Of a stretch of DNA of 37,905 nucleotides, positions 16,026 to 24,613 are shown one piece after another. The stretch is taken from positions 1 to 37,905 of the forward strand of contig JAIKYD010000029.1 of the NCBI GenBank assembly GCA_024683485.1. Direction: 5' to 3'. Within the stretch, counting starts at the first letter, position 1. Every line of letters begins with the position of its first letter. The stretch comes from Saccharofermentans sp. (lineage in GTDB: Bacteria; Bacillota; Clostridia; Saccharofermentanales; Saccharofermentanaceae). Under the pieces are notes generated by a model that saw only the letters and a program-made list of their open reading frames with translations, made no database searches and was not told the DNA's origin. Position numbers and translations under genes: made by a program.

Positions 16026-18788
16026 TTACTTCACCCAGTCAAAGTATGCGTAGTTATAACCATAAATACTTACATTTGAACTTGTTGATACATAGACAGT
16101 GAATGTGTATGTTTCTCCAGGCTCAACTGAGACTTCTTTGGGTGTTCCTCTGAAGCATGTTCCGTCACCTTCAAAAGTCATACCTTCGGAAGTTACTTCG
16201 GTGATCGTGGAATCAGAGAACAACTTGATATCAAGTCCGTTAAGTGACTTGGCAAGGCTTGCTGTGTAGTAACTCTTGTTCTTTAATTCGATATCGAATT
16301 TGAAGCCGCCTGCTGTATTGGAGAACCTTGTAATGTTCATACCGAAGTCATTAGTACCAATACCTTCTGCAGTTGCGTTGGAAGAAGTCTGTCTTGCTTT
16401 TGTTGTAGCGGCTGTGGTCTCTTCGGTAGTTGTTTCCTCGGTCGTGGTAGTAGTCGTTTCTTCTTCAGTAGTAGTGGTCGTAGCTTCTGTTGTTGTTTCT
16501 ACGGTAGTTGTCTCTTCGGTCGCTGCCGTAGTTGCCTCAGTGGTTGTTTCCTGAGTTGTGGCTTCAGTAGTGGTAGCCTCAGTTGTCGCTGTTGTGGTCT
16601 CTTCAGTGACCGTAGTCTCGGTCTCCTGTTTTGTGGTTTCAACCGTAGCGATTGTCTCAATCTCCTTGCGTCCGAAGAGACTCTTGAGACCTGAAGTCCT
16701 GTCTAAAGCCCATAAAATACCAATAGCAACCAAAATAATTGCAAGGAACGTGATGAGACCGGCAAGTCCCGGATCCTTAGGAGATTTTGACTCTTTCTTT
16801 TTCTTCTTAGCCTTTACTGTGGTAACAGGGGAGATGGTCTTGTTATCGTGATGTGTTGGGGTTGAGGCCGGAGCTGTATTTGCAGCATTAGCATTCATAA
16901 CACCTCTTGTAGCTGCAACCGGTTGTTTGCTCTTAGGCTCGAAAGGTGAATTTTGAAGAGTCTGGACACTCTGCTGAGCAGGTGCGCTCGGAGCAATTCC
17001 GGGCCTGTGAGCTTGTGTGCTTGCAGCTTCTGCAGCTTTAGCGGTAGCAGGAGCGACCTTAGCTTGAGCGGGTCCGGGTGCAGGTGCGGGCTTAACAGGC
17101 GCTGCAGGAGTTGATTTAGCAGGAGCTTGAGCAAAAGACTGTGCAGGCTTTGCAGGTGCAGGAGCTTTTGCTGCTTCGGTATGCTTTGGTGCGGTGGCAG
17201 CCGGTCTGTGAGGCATCTCTGTTTCAGCAGGCGCCTTAATTGGTTCAGATTTCTTTATGTCAGCCTTAACAGGCTCTGATGCTTTATTCTGAGCAGCCGG
17301 TGGAGTGTGAGGCCTTGAAGGAGCAGTTGGAGCTTTGTTAGCTGCAGCTGATGCAGCAGTAGCCGCTGCAACGGTTGCAGTGGTAGCTGCAACTGCTGCG
17401 GTGTTTGATTTAACCGGTTCAGCAGGTTTAGCCTGAGTAACAGGTTTAACAGATTCGCCAGGTCTTGAAGGAACTGCTTTAGCTGCTTCTCCGGGTCTTG
17501 AGGAGACTACAAAAGGAGAAGATGAAGCGGGAACTGCCGGTTTTGCCTGTTCAGCAGGTCTAGCAGCCTCAACAGGCTTAACGGAAGCAGTTGGCTTTAC
17601 TGCCTCAGCTGGTTTTACCGGAGCAGCAGGTCTTGCTGTATCGGCGGGCTTAACAGGCTCAGCATGTTTTGCTGAATCACCGGGTCTCGCGGATGCAACA
17701 AAAGGAGAAGCTGAAACAGGTGCTGCGGCAGGCTTAGAAGGTTCAGCGGGTTTAGCAGCCTCAGCCGGTTTTGCCGTTGGAGCAGCAGGTTGTGCCTGTT
17801 CAACTGGTTTTGCTGCTTCTTTGGCCTTTTCCTCAGCCTGTGCGGCCTGTGCTGCCTGAGTGGGAGTAGAGAAGACATCAGTCTTGTTTGCAGACGGATA
17901 AGGTCTGTAACCTACAGCCTGGGCGGCAGGACGGTTTGCAGGGGAAACGGGCTTCTGCTTATCGGGAACACCAGGAGCTTTTGAAGGTTCTGCAGGAGCA
18001 ACTGAAGTCTGCTCAACAGGAGCAGCAGGAGCTGTTGGTGCTACAGGAGCAGTAGCTGCAACTGGCTTTGCTTCGGGTTTCTCTGTTCCCGGAATATCGA
18101 TATTTGCAGGCTTGGGTGCCTCAGGCACTTCAGCATTCATAAAAGGACTGGATTTTTTGTCGTGTTCGGAAGTAGCGAAATCAAGTCCGTTGCCTGATTT
18201 GAAGATCTTCTCGTCAGAAGGCTTTGCCTGGAAATTATTGATCTCGTCTTCGAGATCATTAAACTTCGGCAGGGAATCCTTCGGAGGTTCCGGTGCCTTC
18301 TGTACAAATGCCGGCTTGTCAAAGGTTCCGCCATCCTTAGGGAAAGCGGGCTCAGAAGATGTCTGCACGGGCATGCTGTCAGCAAAGGGGTTCTTTTCCT
18401 GACTTGCTGCGGCTGCAGGTGCGGCTGCTGAAGGTTCAGAAGGCTTATCAGCCTTTACGGGTTCAGCAGGTTTTTGAGGTTCTTCCGGAGCTTTGAAAGG
18501 CTTAAAGGCTTTTATGGAAGAGTCGAACTCAAATTTGTCAAATTCATCCATGAAAGCATCGTGGTCTGAACTTAACTGAAAACCTCCCAAACCGCCCTTT
18601 GAAGCAGCATTGAGATTCTCGGCAGCTTTGTTGAGGTTATCCTTGGACTCCTTGAGTTTATCAGCTACAGATTCACTCTTATCGCCCGGCTTGAACTGCA
18701 CTGCGAAAGAAGAATCAATAAAATCATCTTTTGGATCAGGTTTGTTCATACTATTAAAATTGTTGAACTGATCAGGATCGTTAGGCAT
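16026..18788 (-). CDS. 920-residue Ala/Pro/Lys-rich single-pass membrane protein
   Basis: I do not recognise a family. The start ATG at 18788 has AAAGGAG 9 nt upstream (minus strand). Layout: residues 1-80 acidic and charged (KPDPKDDFIDSSFAV, DKLKESKDNLNKAAENLN); about 85-665 are very Ala/Pro/Lys/Glu/Val-rich, with many AKPAEPVKP-like units and recurring SPFV(V/A)S(S/A)RPG segments; a KKKKKES stop-transfer-like basic cluster; TM about 674-696 (GLAGLITFLAIILVAIGILW); a Thr/Glu repeat stalk about 710-795 (TTEETTT-type); and a compact C-terminal domain about 805-920 with beta-sheet character ending in YGYNYAYFDWVK. The basic-inside rule puts the long Ala/Pro region in the cytoplasm and the stalk plus domain outside. 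A cell-envelope or scaffold role is inference. Confidence 0.7.
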   Translation of the reverse strand: MPNDPDQFNNFNSMNKPDPKDDFIDSSFAVQFKPGDKSESVADKLKESKDNLNKAAENLNAASKGGLGGFQLSSDHDAFMDEFDKFEFDSSIKAFKPFKAPEEPQKPAEPVKADKPSEPSAAAPAAAASQEKNPFADSMPVQTSSEPAFPKDGGTFDKPAFVQKAPEPPKDSLPKFNDLEDEINNFQAKPSDEKIFKSGNGLDFATSEHDKKSSPFMNAEVPEAPKPANIDIPGTEKPEAKPVAATAPVAPTAPAAPVEQTSVAPAEPSKAPGVPDKQKPVSPANRPAAQAVGYRPYPSANKTDVFSTPTQAAQAAQAEEKAKEAAKPVEQAQPAAPTAKPAEAAKPAEPSKPAAAPVSASPFVASARPGDSAKHAEPVKPADTARPAAPVKPAEAVKPTASVKPVEAARPAEQAKPAVPASSSPFVVSSRPGEAAKAVPSRPGESVKPVTQAKPAEPVKSNTAAVAATTATVAAATAASAAANKAPTAPSRPHTPPAAQNKASEPVKADIKKSEPIKAPAETEMPHRPAATAPKHTEAAKAPAPAKPAQSFAQAPAKSTPAAPVKPAPAPGPAQAKVAPATAKAAEAASTQAHRPGIAPSAPAQQSVQTLQNSPFEPKSKQPVAATRGVMNANAANTAPASTPTHHDNKTISPVTTVKAKKKKKESKSPKDPGLAGLITFLAIILVAIGILWALDRTSGLKSLFGRKEIETIATVETTKQETETTVTEETTTATTEATTTEATTQETTTEATTAATEETTTVETTTEATTTTTEEETTTTTTEETTTEETTAATTKARQTSSNATAEGIGTNDFGMNITRFSNTAGGFKFDIELKNKSYYTASLAKSLNGLDIKLFSDSTITEVTSEGMTFEGDGTCFRGTPKEVSVEPGETYTFTVYVSTSSNVSIYGYNYAYFDWVK
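16400..16655 (-). repeat. Thr/Glu-codon low-complexity repeat
   Basis: A run of short degenerate ACT/ACA/GAA repeats encodes the Thr/Glu stalk of the 920-residue protein. The positions are approximate. Confidence 0.75.
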
Positions 18789-18821
18789 ATGTCTAATCTC
18801 CTTTTATTTTTAATTTATCTA

Positions 18822-18849
18822 ATTGTAGCGAATTAGGGTTTTCAATCAA
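18822..18849 (-). promoter_or_regulatory. Promoter of the 920-residue membrane protein gene
   Basis: On the minus strand: TTGATT (18849-18844), 16-nt spacer, TACAAT (18827-18822), about 34 nt before the start codon. A good housekeeping-type match. Confidence 0.65.
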
Positions 18850-18946
18850 TGATTTTTTTGTTACGGTTTGTTTTCTTTTCGCCGTTCCGAAAACATTTCC
18901 AGAGGAGATGAGATGCACTTCATGGTCATAATGGTGATTATTATCC

Positions 18947-18975
18947 TTGACTTTGCAAGGTCAGGATGTTAATAT
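18947..18975 (+). promoter_or_regulatory. Promoter of tRNA-Leu/tRNA-fMet
   Basis: TTGACT (18947-18952), 17-nt spacer, TAATAT (18970-18975), 20 nt before tRNA-Leu. Confidence 0.75.
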
Positions 18976-18995
18976 CATTCAGCACTTACGGATAG

Positions 18996-19082
18996 GCTCG
19001 TGTGGCGGAATTGGCAGACGCAACGGACTTAAAATCCGTCGGAGTAAAATCCGTACCGGTTCAAGTCCGGTCACGAGCACCA
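18996..19082 (+). tRNA. tRNA-Leu (anticodon TAA)
   Basis: 87 nt with encoded CCA. Acceptor GCTCGTG/CACGAGC, anticodon loop CTTAAAA in a GGA/TCC stem, a long variable arm (class II) and T-arm ACCGG-TTCAAGT-CCGGT. Confidence 0.95.
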
Positions 19083-19113
19083 TTTATTCCTTTTTTAGTG
19101 CAGCGACAGATAT

Positions 19114-19190
19114 CGCGGAGTGGAGCAGTTGGTAGCTTGCCGGGCTCATAACCCGGAGGTCGTGTGGTTCGAGTCCCGCCTCCGCAACCA
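19114..19190 (+). tRNA. Initiator tRNA-Met (CAT) with a disrupted T-stem
   Basis: 77 nt with CCA. Initiator features: C1 opposite A72 in the acceptor (CGCGGAG/CTCCGCA), an A11-U24 D-stem pair, and three G-C pairs in the anticodon stem (GGGCTCATAACCC). Odd: the T-arm reads GTGTGG-TTCGAGT-CCCGC, which pairs as GTGGG/CCCGC only if one extra T is bulged out. It is 31 nt after tRNA-Leu and shares its promoter. Confidence 0.88.
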
Positions 19191-19196
19191 GAATGT

Positions 19197-19226
19197 AGGT
19201 TGTCTCAGTTTTGAGGCAACCTTTTT
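19197..19226 (+). terminator. Terminator after the tRNA-Leu/fMet pair
   Basis: AGGTTGTCTCA / TGAGGCAACCT (11 bp, one G-T) with a short loop, then T5. Confidence 0.88.
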
Positions 19227-19312
19227 GCTTATTACTTTCGCGTGTATTTCTTGTTTTTAATATATTTGTGTATAATATATGCGGTTTATAAGCAAAGCAG
19301 GAGGCTTTTTAA

Positions 19313-22288
19313 ATGGCTAATCTTCAGAATGAACAAACGGCAGAACGCAATGATGTTGCCGGCAGAATAGTTCGTATCTGTATACTTATAATCGTTTCAT
19401 TTGTTGTAGCAATCGCGGCGGTTTCTTTTGCCGTTCATCATATGAGACTTCAGTTTGAGGACGAATTCAAGAAGATATCTGATATGAAGATGCAGCAGGT
19501 GACAGATGTTGTCAGGATGAGTGTTGATGGTGACGATCTGGTGTCGAATACCGTTAATGCTCCGGCAAGATACAGTGCACTTCTTGATCTTATGCTTGCG
19601 GATACATCCACTGAGAATCTTTCTGCTGAAGGATACGGCCTCTTCGGTTACAATCAGGGTCAGCTGTCATTGCTCCTGAGCCGCGGAGTAAGTGATCCTT
19701 CAGAATTTGCTGTAGCGAGCAGAGATATTTCCGAGTGGCTCGGCGGTACTTCAGAACAGACTGTGATCATCGGTAAGAATTACGAGAGTATTATTGTTCC
19801 GATAACTGACAGTACAGGAATGTGTGTCGGTGTATTCGAATATAAATGCACATTCGGTGAGCTTTATGATCTTGGCGATAAGCTCGAATCCAGGATACTT
19901 ACGGCAGTTGTGATCGCCGTCCTCGCCGGAGTACTTCTTTTCGCTGTTCAGGAAATACTTATACGTGTTATCAGGGGAAGACAGAACGGATCTTCAGGAA
20001 AGAAGAATACCGAGACACCTCAGAGCCGTGACAGACGTTTGATCTCGTCAACTATCGGTTACTGCTTTACGATCATACTTGTTGTTCTTCTTGTAATGGC
20101 AACACAACTTTCAAAGACTTACATAAAAGCCCTTGAGAGTGAACGTGCTGACATGATGGAGAAATGTGCAGTATCATCTGCGGCTGCTCTAACATATACT
20201 GAGGTCAGGGAGGGTATGAATTATATGCTCCCGGTCTATAAGTACGGTGCAGACAAGCCGTATATGGTCAACATCTACACGATGGCCGGAGATTCTTTCT
20301 TAAGGCTTTATTCTTCAACGGCGACCGGAAATGTTCAGCAGTATTATCTTACCGGAGCCGGCAATCAGTATATTGACTGCTTCGGACTTCAGCAGGCAGC
20401 ATTTACCACCCGTAATGAAAGCGGTGTTTCATATGTCTGTGCGTTAGCTCCTATCATATCTTCGGAGAATACTGTAGCAGGTGTTCTTGAGATAATGATG
20501 CCGCGTTCTGATTTCGAGAGTTCAGTAAACGGAATGAGCCTTTCATGGATATTCACCATAATCTCGATCGCTATTTCTATGGGTATCATGATATTCGAAT
20601 TGAATCTACTGATATCAACTATATCCAAAGGAATCTCAGGCAATGCTCCTGTGCTTGTTATGTATGGTGAGAATGCGAACAGATTCCTCTCGTTCTTTAC
20701 TGCATTCGGTTCAATAATGATGCCGGTCGCATTTGCGGATTATTTCAAAGAACAACTGAATGATCTGCCGATGCCTGCAGTACAGGGATTTATTTGTGTT
20801 ACTCTGCTCCTGTTTATCTGGGGTTATCTCGGCTTCTCGGGTATCAGGAACAGTCTTAAGACCAAGCTTACCAGCAGGATAGCTTTGATTGCTGTTACAT
20901 GTGCGGGTTATTTTTTTGCTCTAATTGCAGGCGTTATCAGTTTCCCTTATCTGACTTGTGTTCTTGCCCTGCCGATCGGCTTCTGCTTCGGTATGTCCTT
21001 CGATTATTTAAGAGACTACCGCATCAATGCCGGAAGGCTCGGTTACAAGGATTATAACGACAGGGTAATCCATAACGTCCAGGCGTCTTCATACTTCCTC
21101 GGAGTATCGGTTGGTGCTGTTATAGCTGGTATCTGCTATGAGAGATATGGTCTGTTTGTTGTTACCATCATAAGCGGTGCCGCACTCGTTCTTACCAGCA
21201 TCGGTATGATCTATTTTATGCAGAACAATACGCAGGTCAGGGAAGCCCCGCTGTCGATCAGCGGATTCTTCTCCGTATTCGCTGATTCAAGGATCGCAAG
21301 GTTCCTCAACTCATCGTTCCTTATGCTCGGTGTCGTATTGGCGTTTATGCTGATGTTCATCCCGAACTATCTTGAGAATGTAGGAATCTCGCTCCCGACA
21401 ACTTCGTTCTACTTCCTTGTATGCGGTTTTACGGCATGCTTTGTCTGTGGATTTGCAAAAAATAAATTTGCGCATCTCCTGACATCAAGAACAAGAGTTT
21501 TGATCCAGGCGGCTTCGACCGTTCTTGGCCTTTTCCTGTTCGCTCTGATGCCTTCTGCCAAGATGCTTGTCGTAACCTGTGCCTTCCTTGGTATTGCACT
21601 GGGTATCCACGATTACTATTACATTTATGTTCTCTATCTTATCTGCAATGGAAAAGTTAAGTTAAACCTTAGAAAACTTGCTGAATATACTGTATATATG
21701 GGTGCCGGTGTTATGCTCCCTATAATCATGACAGCGTTCATGGTCAGGAACTTTAGGATCACTTTCCTTATTCTGACGCTTATCGTTGCAATACTTGCCT
21801 TCATTTATCCTTTGTCATCGTTCTCCGGCAAGATCGATGAACGTGATATCTCTCTTAAGCCTCAGAAGAGACAGCGTGAGAAGCCGGTTCAGGCAGCACC
21901 GCAGACCGCTCCAGCTGACGGACAGCTTCCGGAAGGATCTTCTTTTGATTCTGCTGCACCTCAGATCGACGCGGTTATTCCTGAACAGCAGTATTCCGTA
22001 CCTGCACCTCAGATGCAGACACCTGTTCAGCAACAGCGTCAAAGACCTGCTCAGGAACCGGTTCAGTGGCAGTACCAGCCTGAACCTCAACCTCAACCAT
22101 ATCCGGCGCAACAGTACAATGCTCCTGTTGATCCATATAATCCTGCATATACATCACAGCCTGCACCAGCAGATCCTTATGCAGGTTCAGGAACCGCTCC
22201 TTATGGAACTCCGGTTCAGCAGGCACCTTCAGATCCGCTCGCTTTCCTGAACGGTGATGATAATGAAGGAGGTGATCAGAATGTCTGA
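19313..22288 (+). CDS. Sensor-like extracellular domains fused to an MFS-type transporter
   Basis: A 991-residue membrane protein. AGGAGG precedes ATG 19313 by about 7 nt. Layout: TM1 about 19-43; an extracytoplasmic domain about 44-193 (arrangement like a Cache/dCache sensor); TM2 about 196-218; a short cytoplasmic loop; TM3 about 243-266; a second extracytoplasmic domain about 270-405 (YMVNIYTMAGDSFLRLYSS, ALAPIISSENTVAGVLEIMM, again sensor-like); TM4 about 409-433; then about 450-840 a 10-12 TM MFS-like module (GFCFGMSFDYLRDYRINAG, SYFLGVSVGAVIAGICYERYG); and a cytoplasmic Pro/Gln/Ala-rich tail about 848-991. It is the first gene of a coupled operon: the next start lies 8 nt inside its end. 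Substrate unknown; sensing or transport is inference. Confidence 0.75.
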   Translation: MANLQNEQTAERNDVAGRIVRICILIIVSFVVAIAAVSFAVHHMRLQFEDEFKKISDMKMQQVTDVVRMSVDGDDLVSNTVNAPARYSALLDLMLADTSTENLSAEGYGLFGYNQGQLSLLLSRGVSDPSEFAVASRDISEWLGGTSEQTVIIGKNYESIIVPITDSTGMCVGVFEYKCTFGELYDLGDKLESRILTAVVIAVLAGVLLFAVQEILIRVIRGRQNGSSGKKNTETPQSRDRRLISSTIGYCFTIILVVLLVMATQLSKTYIKALESERADMMEKCAVSSAAALTYTEVREGMNYMLPVYKYGADKPYMVNIYTMAGDSFLRLYSSTATGNVQQYYLTGAGNQYIDCFGLQQAAFTTRNESGVSYVCALAPIISSENTVAGVLEIMMPRSDFESSVNGMSLSWIFTIISIAISMGIMIFELNLLISTISKGISGNAPVLVMYGENANRFLSFFTAFGSIMMPVAFADYFKEQLNDLPMPAVQGFICVTLLLFIWGYLGFSGIRNSLKTKLTSRIALIAVTCAGYFFALIAGVISFPYLTCVLALPIGFCFGMSFDYLRDYRINAGRLGYKDYNDRVIHNVQASSYFLGVSVGAVIAGICYERYGLFVVTIISGAALVLTSIGMIYFMQNNTQVREAPLSISGFFSVFADSRIARFLNSSFLMLGVVLAFMLMFIPNYLENVGISLPTTSFYFLVCGFTACFVCGFAKNKFAHLLTSRTRVLIQAASTVLGLFLFALMPSAKMLVVTCAFLGIALGIHDYYYIYVLYLICNGKVKLNLRKLAEYTVYMGAGVMLPIIMTAFMVRNFRITFLILTLIVAILAFIYPLSSFSGKIDERDISLKPQKRQREKPVQAAPQTAPADGQLPEGSSFDSAAPQIDAVIPEQQYSVPAPQMQTPVQQQRQRPAQEPVQWQYQPEPQPQPYPAQQYNAPVDPYNPAYTSQPAPADPYAGSGTAPYGTPVQQAPSDPLAFLNGDDNEGGDQNV

Positions 22289-23057
22289 TGAGCTTTGGAA
22301 TCAGAAACTGACTCGTGAGAACATCCGTGATTTCTATATGTCAACCGTTGTTATGGTTTATTCCTCCTGTTATGGAATTACCAAGGAAGCGACTAGATGT
22401 GAGAATGCAATCGTCAAGTCTTATCTTGATGTTTATTCCAAGCGTAATTCGATTCCTGCGGACAAGGTAATTTATGAATTTGGAGATATTCTTCTCGCGA
22501 ATTCAAAAAACATAGTTGCTCAGTATCCGCTGCCTGCAGATCTTAAGTTTGAGGAACGGCTTCTGGACGAATATACACGCAATTCAATGCTCGAGAAGAT
22601 CCTCTCCAAGATCGATTCCAAGAGCTTTAAGGCCATGGAATTTATAAATACTGATGTCAAGAAGGGAAGACGCCCCAAGCAGATGCGTAAGCTTAACGAC
22701 CTGTTCCAGATAACACCTTTGCTTATTCTGGAGATAATCGTTCTTGCTATCGTTATCTGGGCTGTAAGTTATATTGCAGTTACACTTCCTTACAGACATT
22801 CTGAGTTGATCAATGAGAAAGGTATCTTTGAGACTGCTTCGATCCAGGAACAGTACATAAATGCATTGCCTTTCTATCCGTTCAAGATACAGACTAATAA
22901 TTCCAATGAGGAGGGATTCCTTCCCGCTCCGACTGTTTCAACTGATGCAGTGGATCCTTCTGCTGAAAGTCAGGAAGAGACAACGACAACCAACGGTGCT
23001 CCTGCACCTCAGCTTGCCGAGACAACGGAACCTGAGATATCTGCTACGAGTGGCTGA
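22281..23057 (+). CDS. Single-pass membrane protein of unknown function
   Basis: 258 residues, unrecognised. The ATG at 22281 follows GGAGGTGATC; a longer open frame from 22254 lacks an RBS. Residues 1-150 are cytoplasmic and mostly helical and charged (LWNQKLTRENIRDFYMSTVVM, KKGRRPKQMRKLND); TM about 153-175 (ITPLLILEIIVLAIVIWAVS); the outer part about 180-258 is Thr/Glu/Ala/Pro-rich (QEETTTTNGAPAPQ). The start overlaps the sensor-MFS gene by 8 nt and the stop is 3 nt before the MutS-like gene, so the three are very likely co-translated. Confidence 0.75.
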   Translation: MSDELWNQKLTRENIRDFYMSTVVMVYSSCYGITKEATRCENAIVKSYLDVYSKRNSIPADKVIYEFGDILLANSKNIVAQYPLPADLKFEERLLDEYTRNSMLEKILSKIDSKSFKAMEFINTDVKKGRRPKQMRKLNDLFQITPLLILEIIVLAIVIWAVSYIAVTLPYRHSELINEKGIFETASIQEQYINALPFYPFKIQTNNSNEEGFLPAPTVSTDAVDPSAESQEETTTTNGAPAPQLAETTEPEISATSG

Positions 23058-23060
23058 TAT

Positions 23061-24602
23061 ATGATTGATTTGCTCTATAAGACCGGTGAAAAGAACAGGT
23101 TCCGCGTTTTGCCACGCGAGACCGTAAAGGATATTGCACTTCAGGAAGTCATTGATTATATGTCCGGTGATCAGGAGGAACGAAAGATCCTTCTTGATGT
23201 AATGTCTAAGATTCCCTCAGAGCCTTCTGATATTATCTACAGACAGGAGATTACCAGGGATCTCATTGAAAATACCAGTCTTTATGAAGCGGTCAAAAAG
23301 TCGATCGGTGCCATAAAAGTTTTGTCATTTTACGGTACAGGCGCTAAGCGTATTCGCGATAAAGATAATTCACTTGCTTCGCTTCTTGAGGAATTAAGGG
23401 AACTTAAGGTTTGGGTCGAAGTTGTGGAAACACTTTTCGATGCGCTGAATGGAAATGACATTAAGTCAGAAGGCCTGACAGCACTTCGCGATGCTCTGAA
23501 AGAGATTACTGAAGATGAGGATTTCAAGTCAGTCAAACCAGACATAAAGAAAATCCATGATGACCTTTCCAATGTCAGAGGTGCAGTAGTCGGTGTTACA
23601 CTGACAGCAGATATGGATATTGAGAATGTCACTGCCATAGAGTTCGTTGATTACAAACCCAGATCCTCATACACTATTATGGATGTAGCTGTTGGTTCAA
23701 AGATCAGAAATCCATTTAACGATTACAAATATCAGGATCCGCTTCTTGTGTCCATGACACCTTTTATGAAGAAGCACCTTGGAAGGCATTTTGGAGAGGT
23801 AAAAAATCTCATCAGAAAACACTCGAAATATGATTCCCGCATTCTTACAAATCTCTATAGCGGTCTTGTTTTCTATCTGAATGCTGCGGAACTTGCAGAA
23901 AGACTTGCTGAAAAAAAATATGTCACTTCATTTCCTGAGATAGTGGAGAATAACGGGATCGAGATCAGAGGACTGTATAATATCCGTCTTGCGGTAAAAG
24001 CTGAAAGTGAGATAGTTACTAACGATTTTGATTTCACGGATAATGAGAAGATATTTATCCTCACAGGCCCTAACCGTGGCGGAAAGACCATTATCGAACA
24101 GGGGCTTGGTCTTATATCTGTTATGGCATCTCTAGGTATGGTTGTTACTGCGGATTCTTTCAAAGGTATCCCTTTCGGGAATATCCTTACACATTTTCCT
24201 ATTGATGAGAATCTTACGATAAATTACGGGCGTTTAGGCGAGGAAGCGGTAAGAATAAAAGATATCGTCAGGGATTCTGACAGTAATACTCTGATATTGT
24301 TCAATGAGACTTTCTCAACCACATCAGCTGCTGATGCCTTATATCTGAGCAAAGATCTTCTGCACATTCTCAAGGATAAAGGTTCAAGCGTGATCTTTAA
24401 CACCCATATTCACGAACTGGCTGCTTGTATCCCTGAGATGAACAGCTGGGAAGGTGACAGCAGGATAGTAAGTATCATTATGGAAATAAAAGATAACAGG
24501 AACACGTTTAAGGTTAGACGCAGCAGCCCTGACACAAGCTCATATGCAAGGAATATTGCTGAGAAGTACGGGATTACATATGAGCAGCTTAAGGGAGAAT
24601 AG
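23061..24602 (+). CDS. MutS-related ATPase (domains III and V type)
   Basis: 513 residues. The C-terminal third is a MutS domain V ATPase: Walker A TGPNRGGKTI (about 335-344), QGLGLISVMASLGMVVTADS, Walker B LILFNETFSTTSA with Asn415-Glu416 where MutS usually has Asp-Glu, and a FNTHIHEL His-loop. The N-terminal two thirds are helical and match the MutS core/lever region in character; the mismatch-recognition domains I and II are missing, as in short MutS-like proteins. It starts 3 nt after the upstream stop. Its length and the Asn in Walker B suggest it belongs to a non-mismatch-repair MutS subgroup; the substrate is unknown. The ATPase family is certain, the role is not. Confidence 0.85.
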   Translation: MIDLLYKTGEKNRFRVLPRETVKDIALQEVIDYMSGDQEERKILLDVMSKIPSEPSDIIYRQEITRDLIENTSLYEAVKKSIGAIKVLSFYGTGAKRIRDKDNSLASLLEELRELKVWVEVVETLFDALNGNDIKSEGLTALRDALKEITEDEDFKSVKPDIKKIHDDLSNVRGAVVGVTLTADMDIENVTAIEFVDYKPRSSYTIMDVAVGSKIRNPFNDYKYQDPLLVSMTPFMKKHLGRHFGEVKNLIRKHSKYDSRILTNLYSGLVFYLNAAELAERLAEKKYVTSFPEIVENNGIEIRGLYNIRLAVKAESEIVTNDFDFTDNEKIFILTGPNRGGKTIIEQGLGLISVMASLGMVVTADSFKGIPFGNILTHFPIDENLTINYGRLGEEAVRIKDIVRDSDSNTLILFNETFSTTSAADALYLSKDLLHILKDKGSSVIFNTHIHELAACIPEMNSWEGDSRIVSIIMEIKDNRNTFKVRRSSPDTSSYARNIAEKYGITYEQLKGE

Positions 24603-24613
24603 ATTGAAATATT

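Noticed and set aside
16026..18788. Plus-strand Val/Ser-rich open frames opposite the 920-residue gene (16276-16851, 18112-18402)
   Set aside because: They are complements of the Thr/Glu and Ala/Pro repeats; the minus-strand gene has an RBS, promoter, TM and terminator.
18947..19135. Small plus-strand open frame over tRNA-Leu and part of tRNA-fMet
   Set aside because: It coincides with the tRNA promoter and genes.
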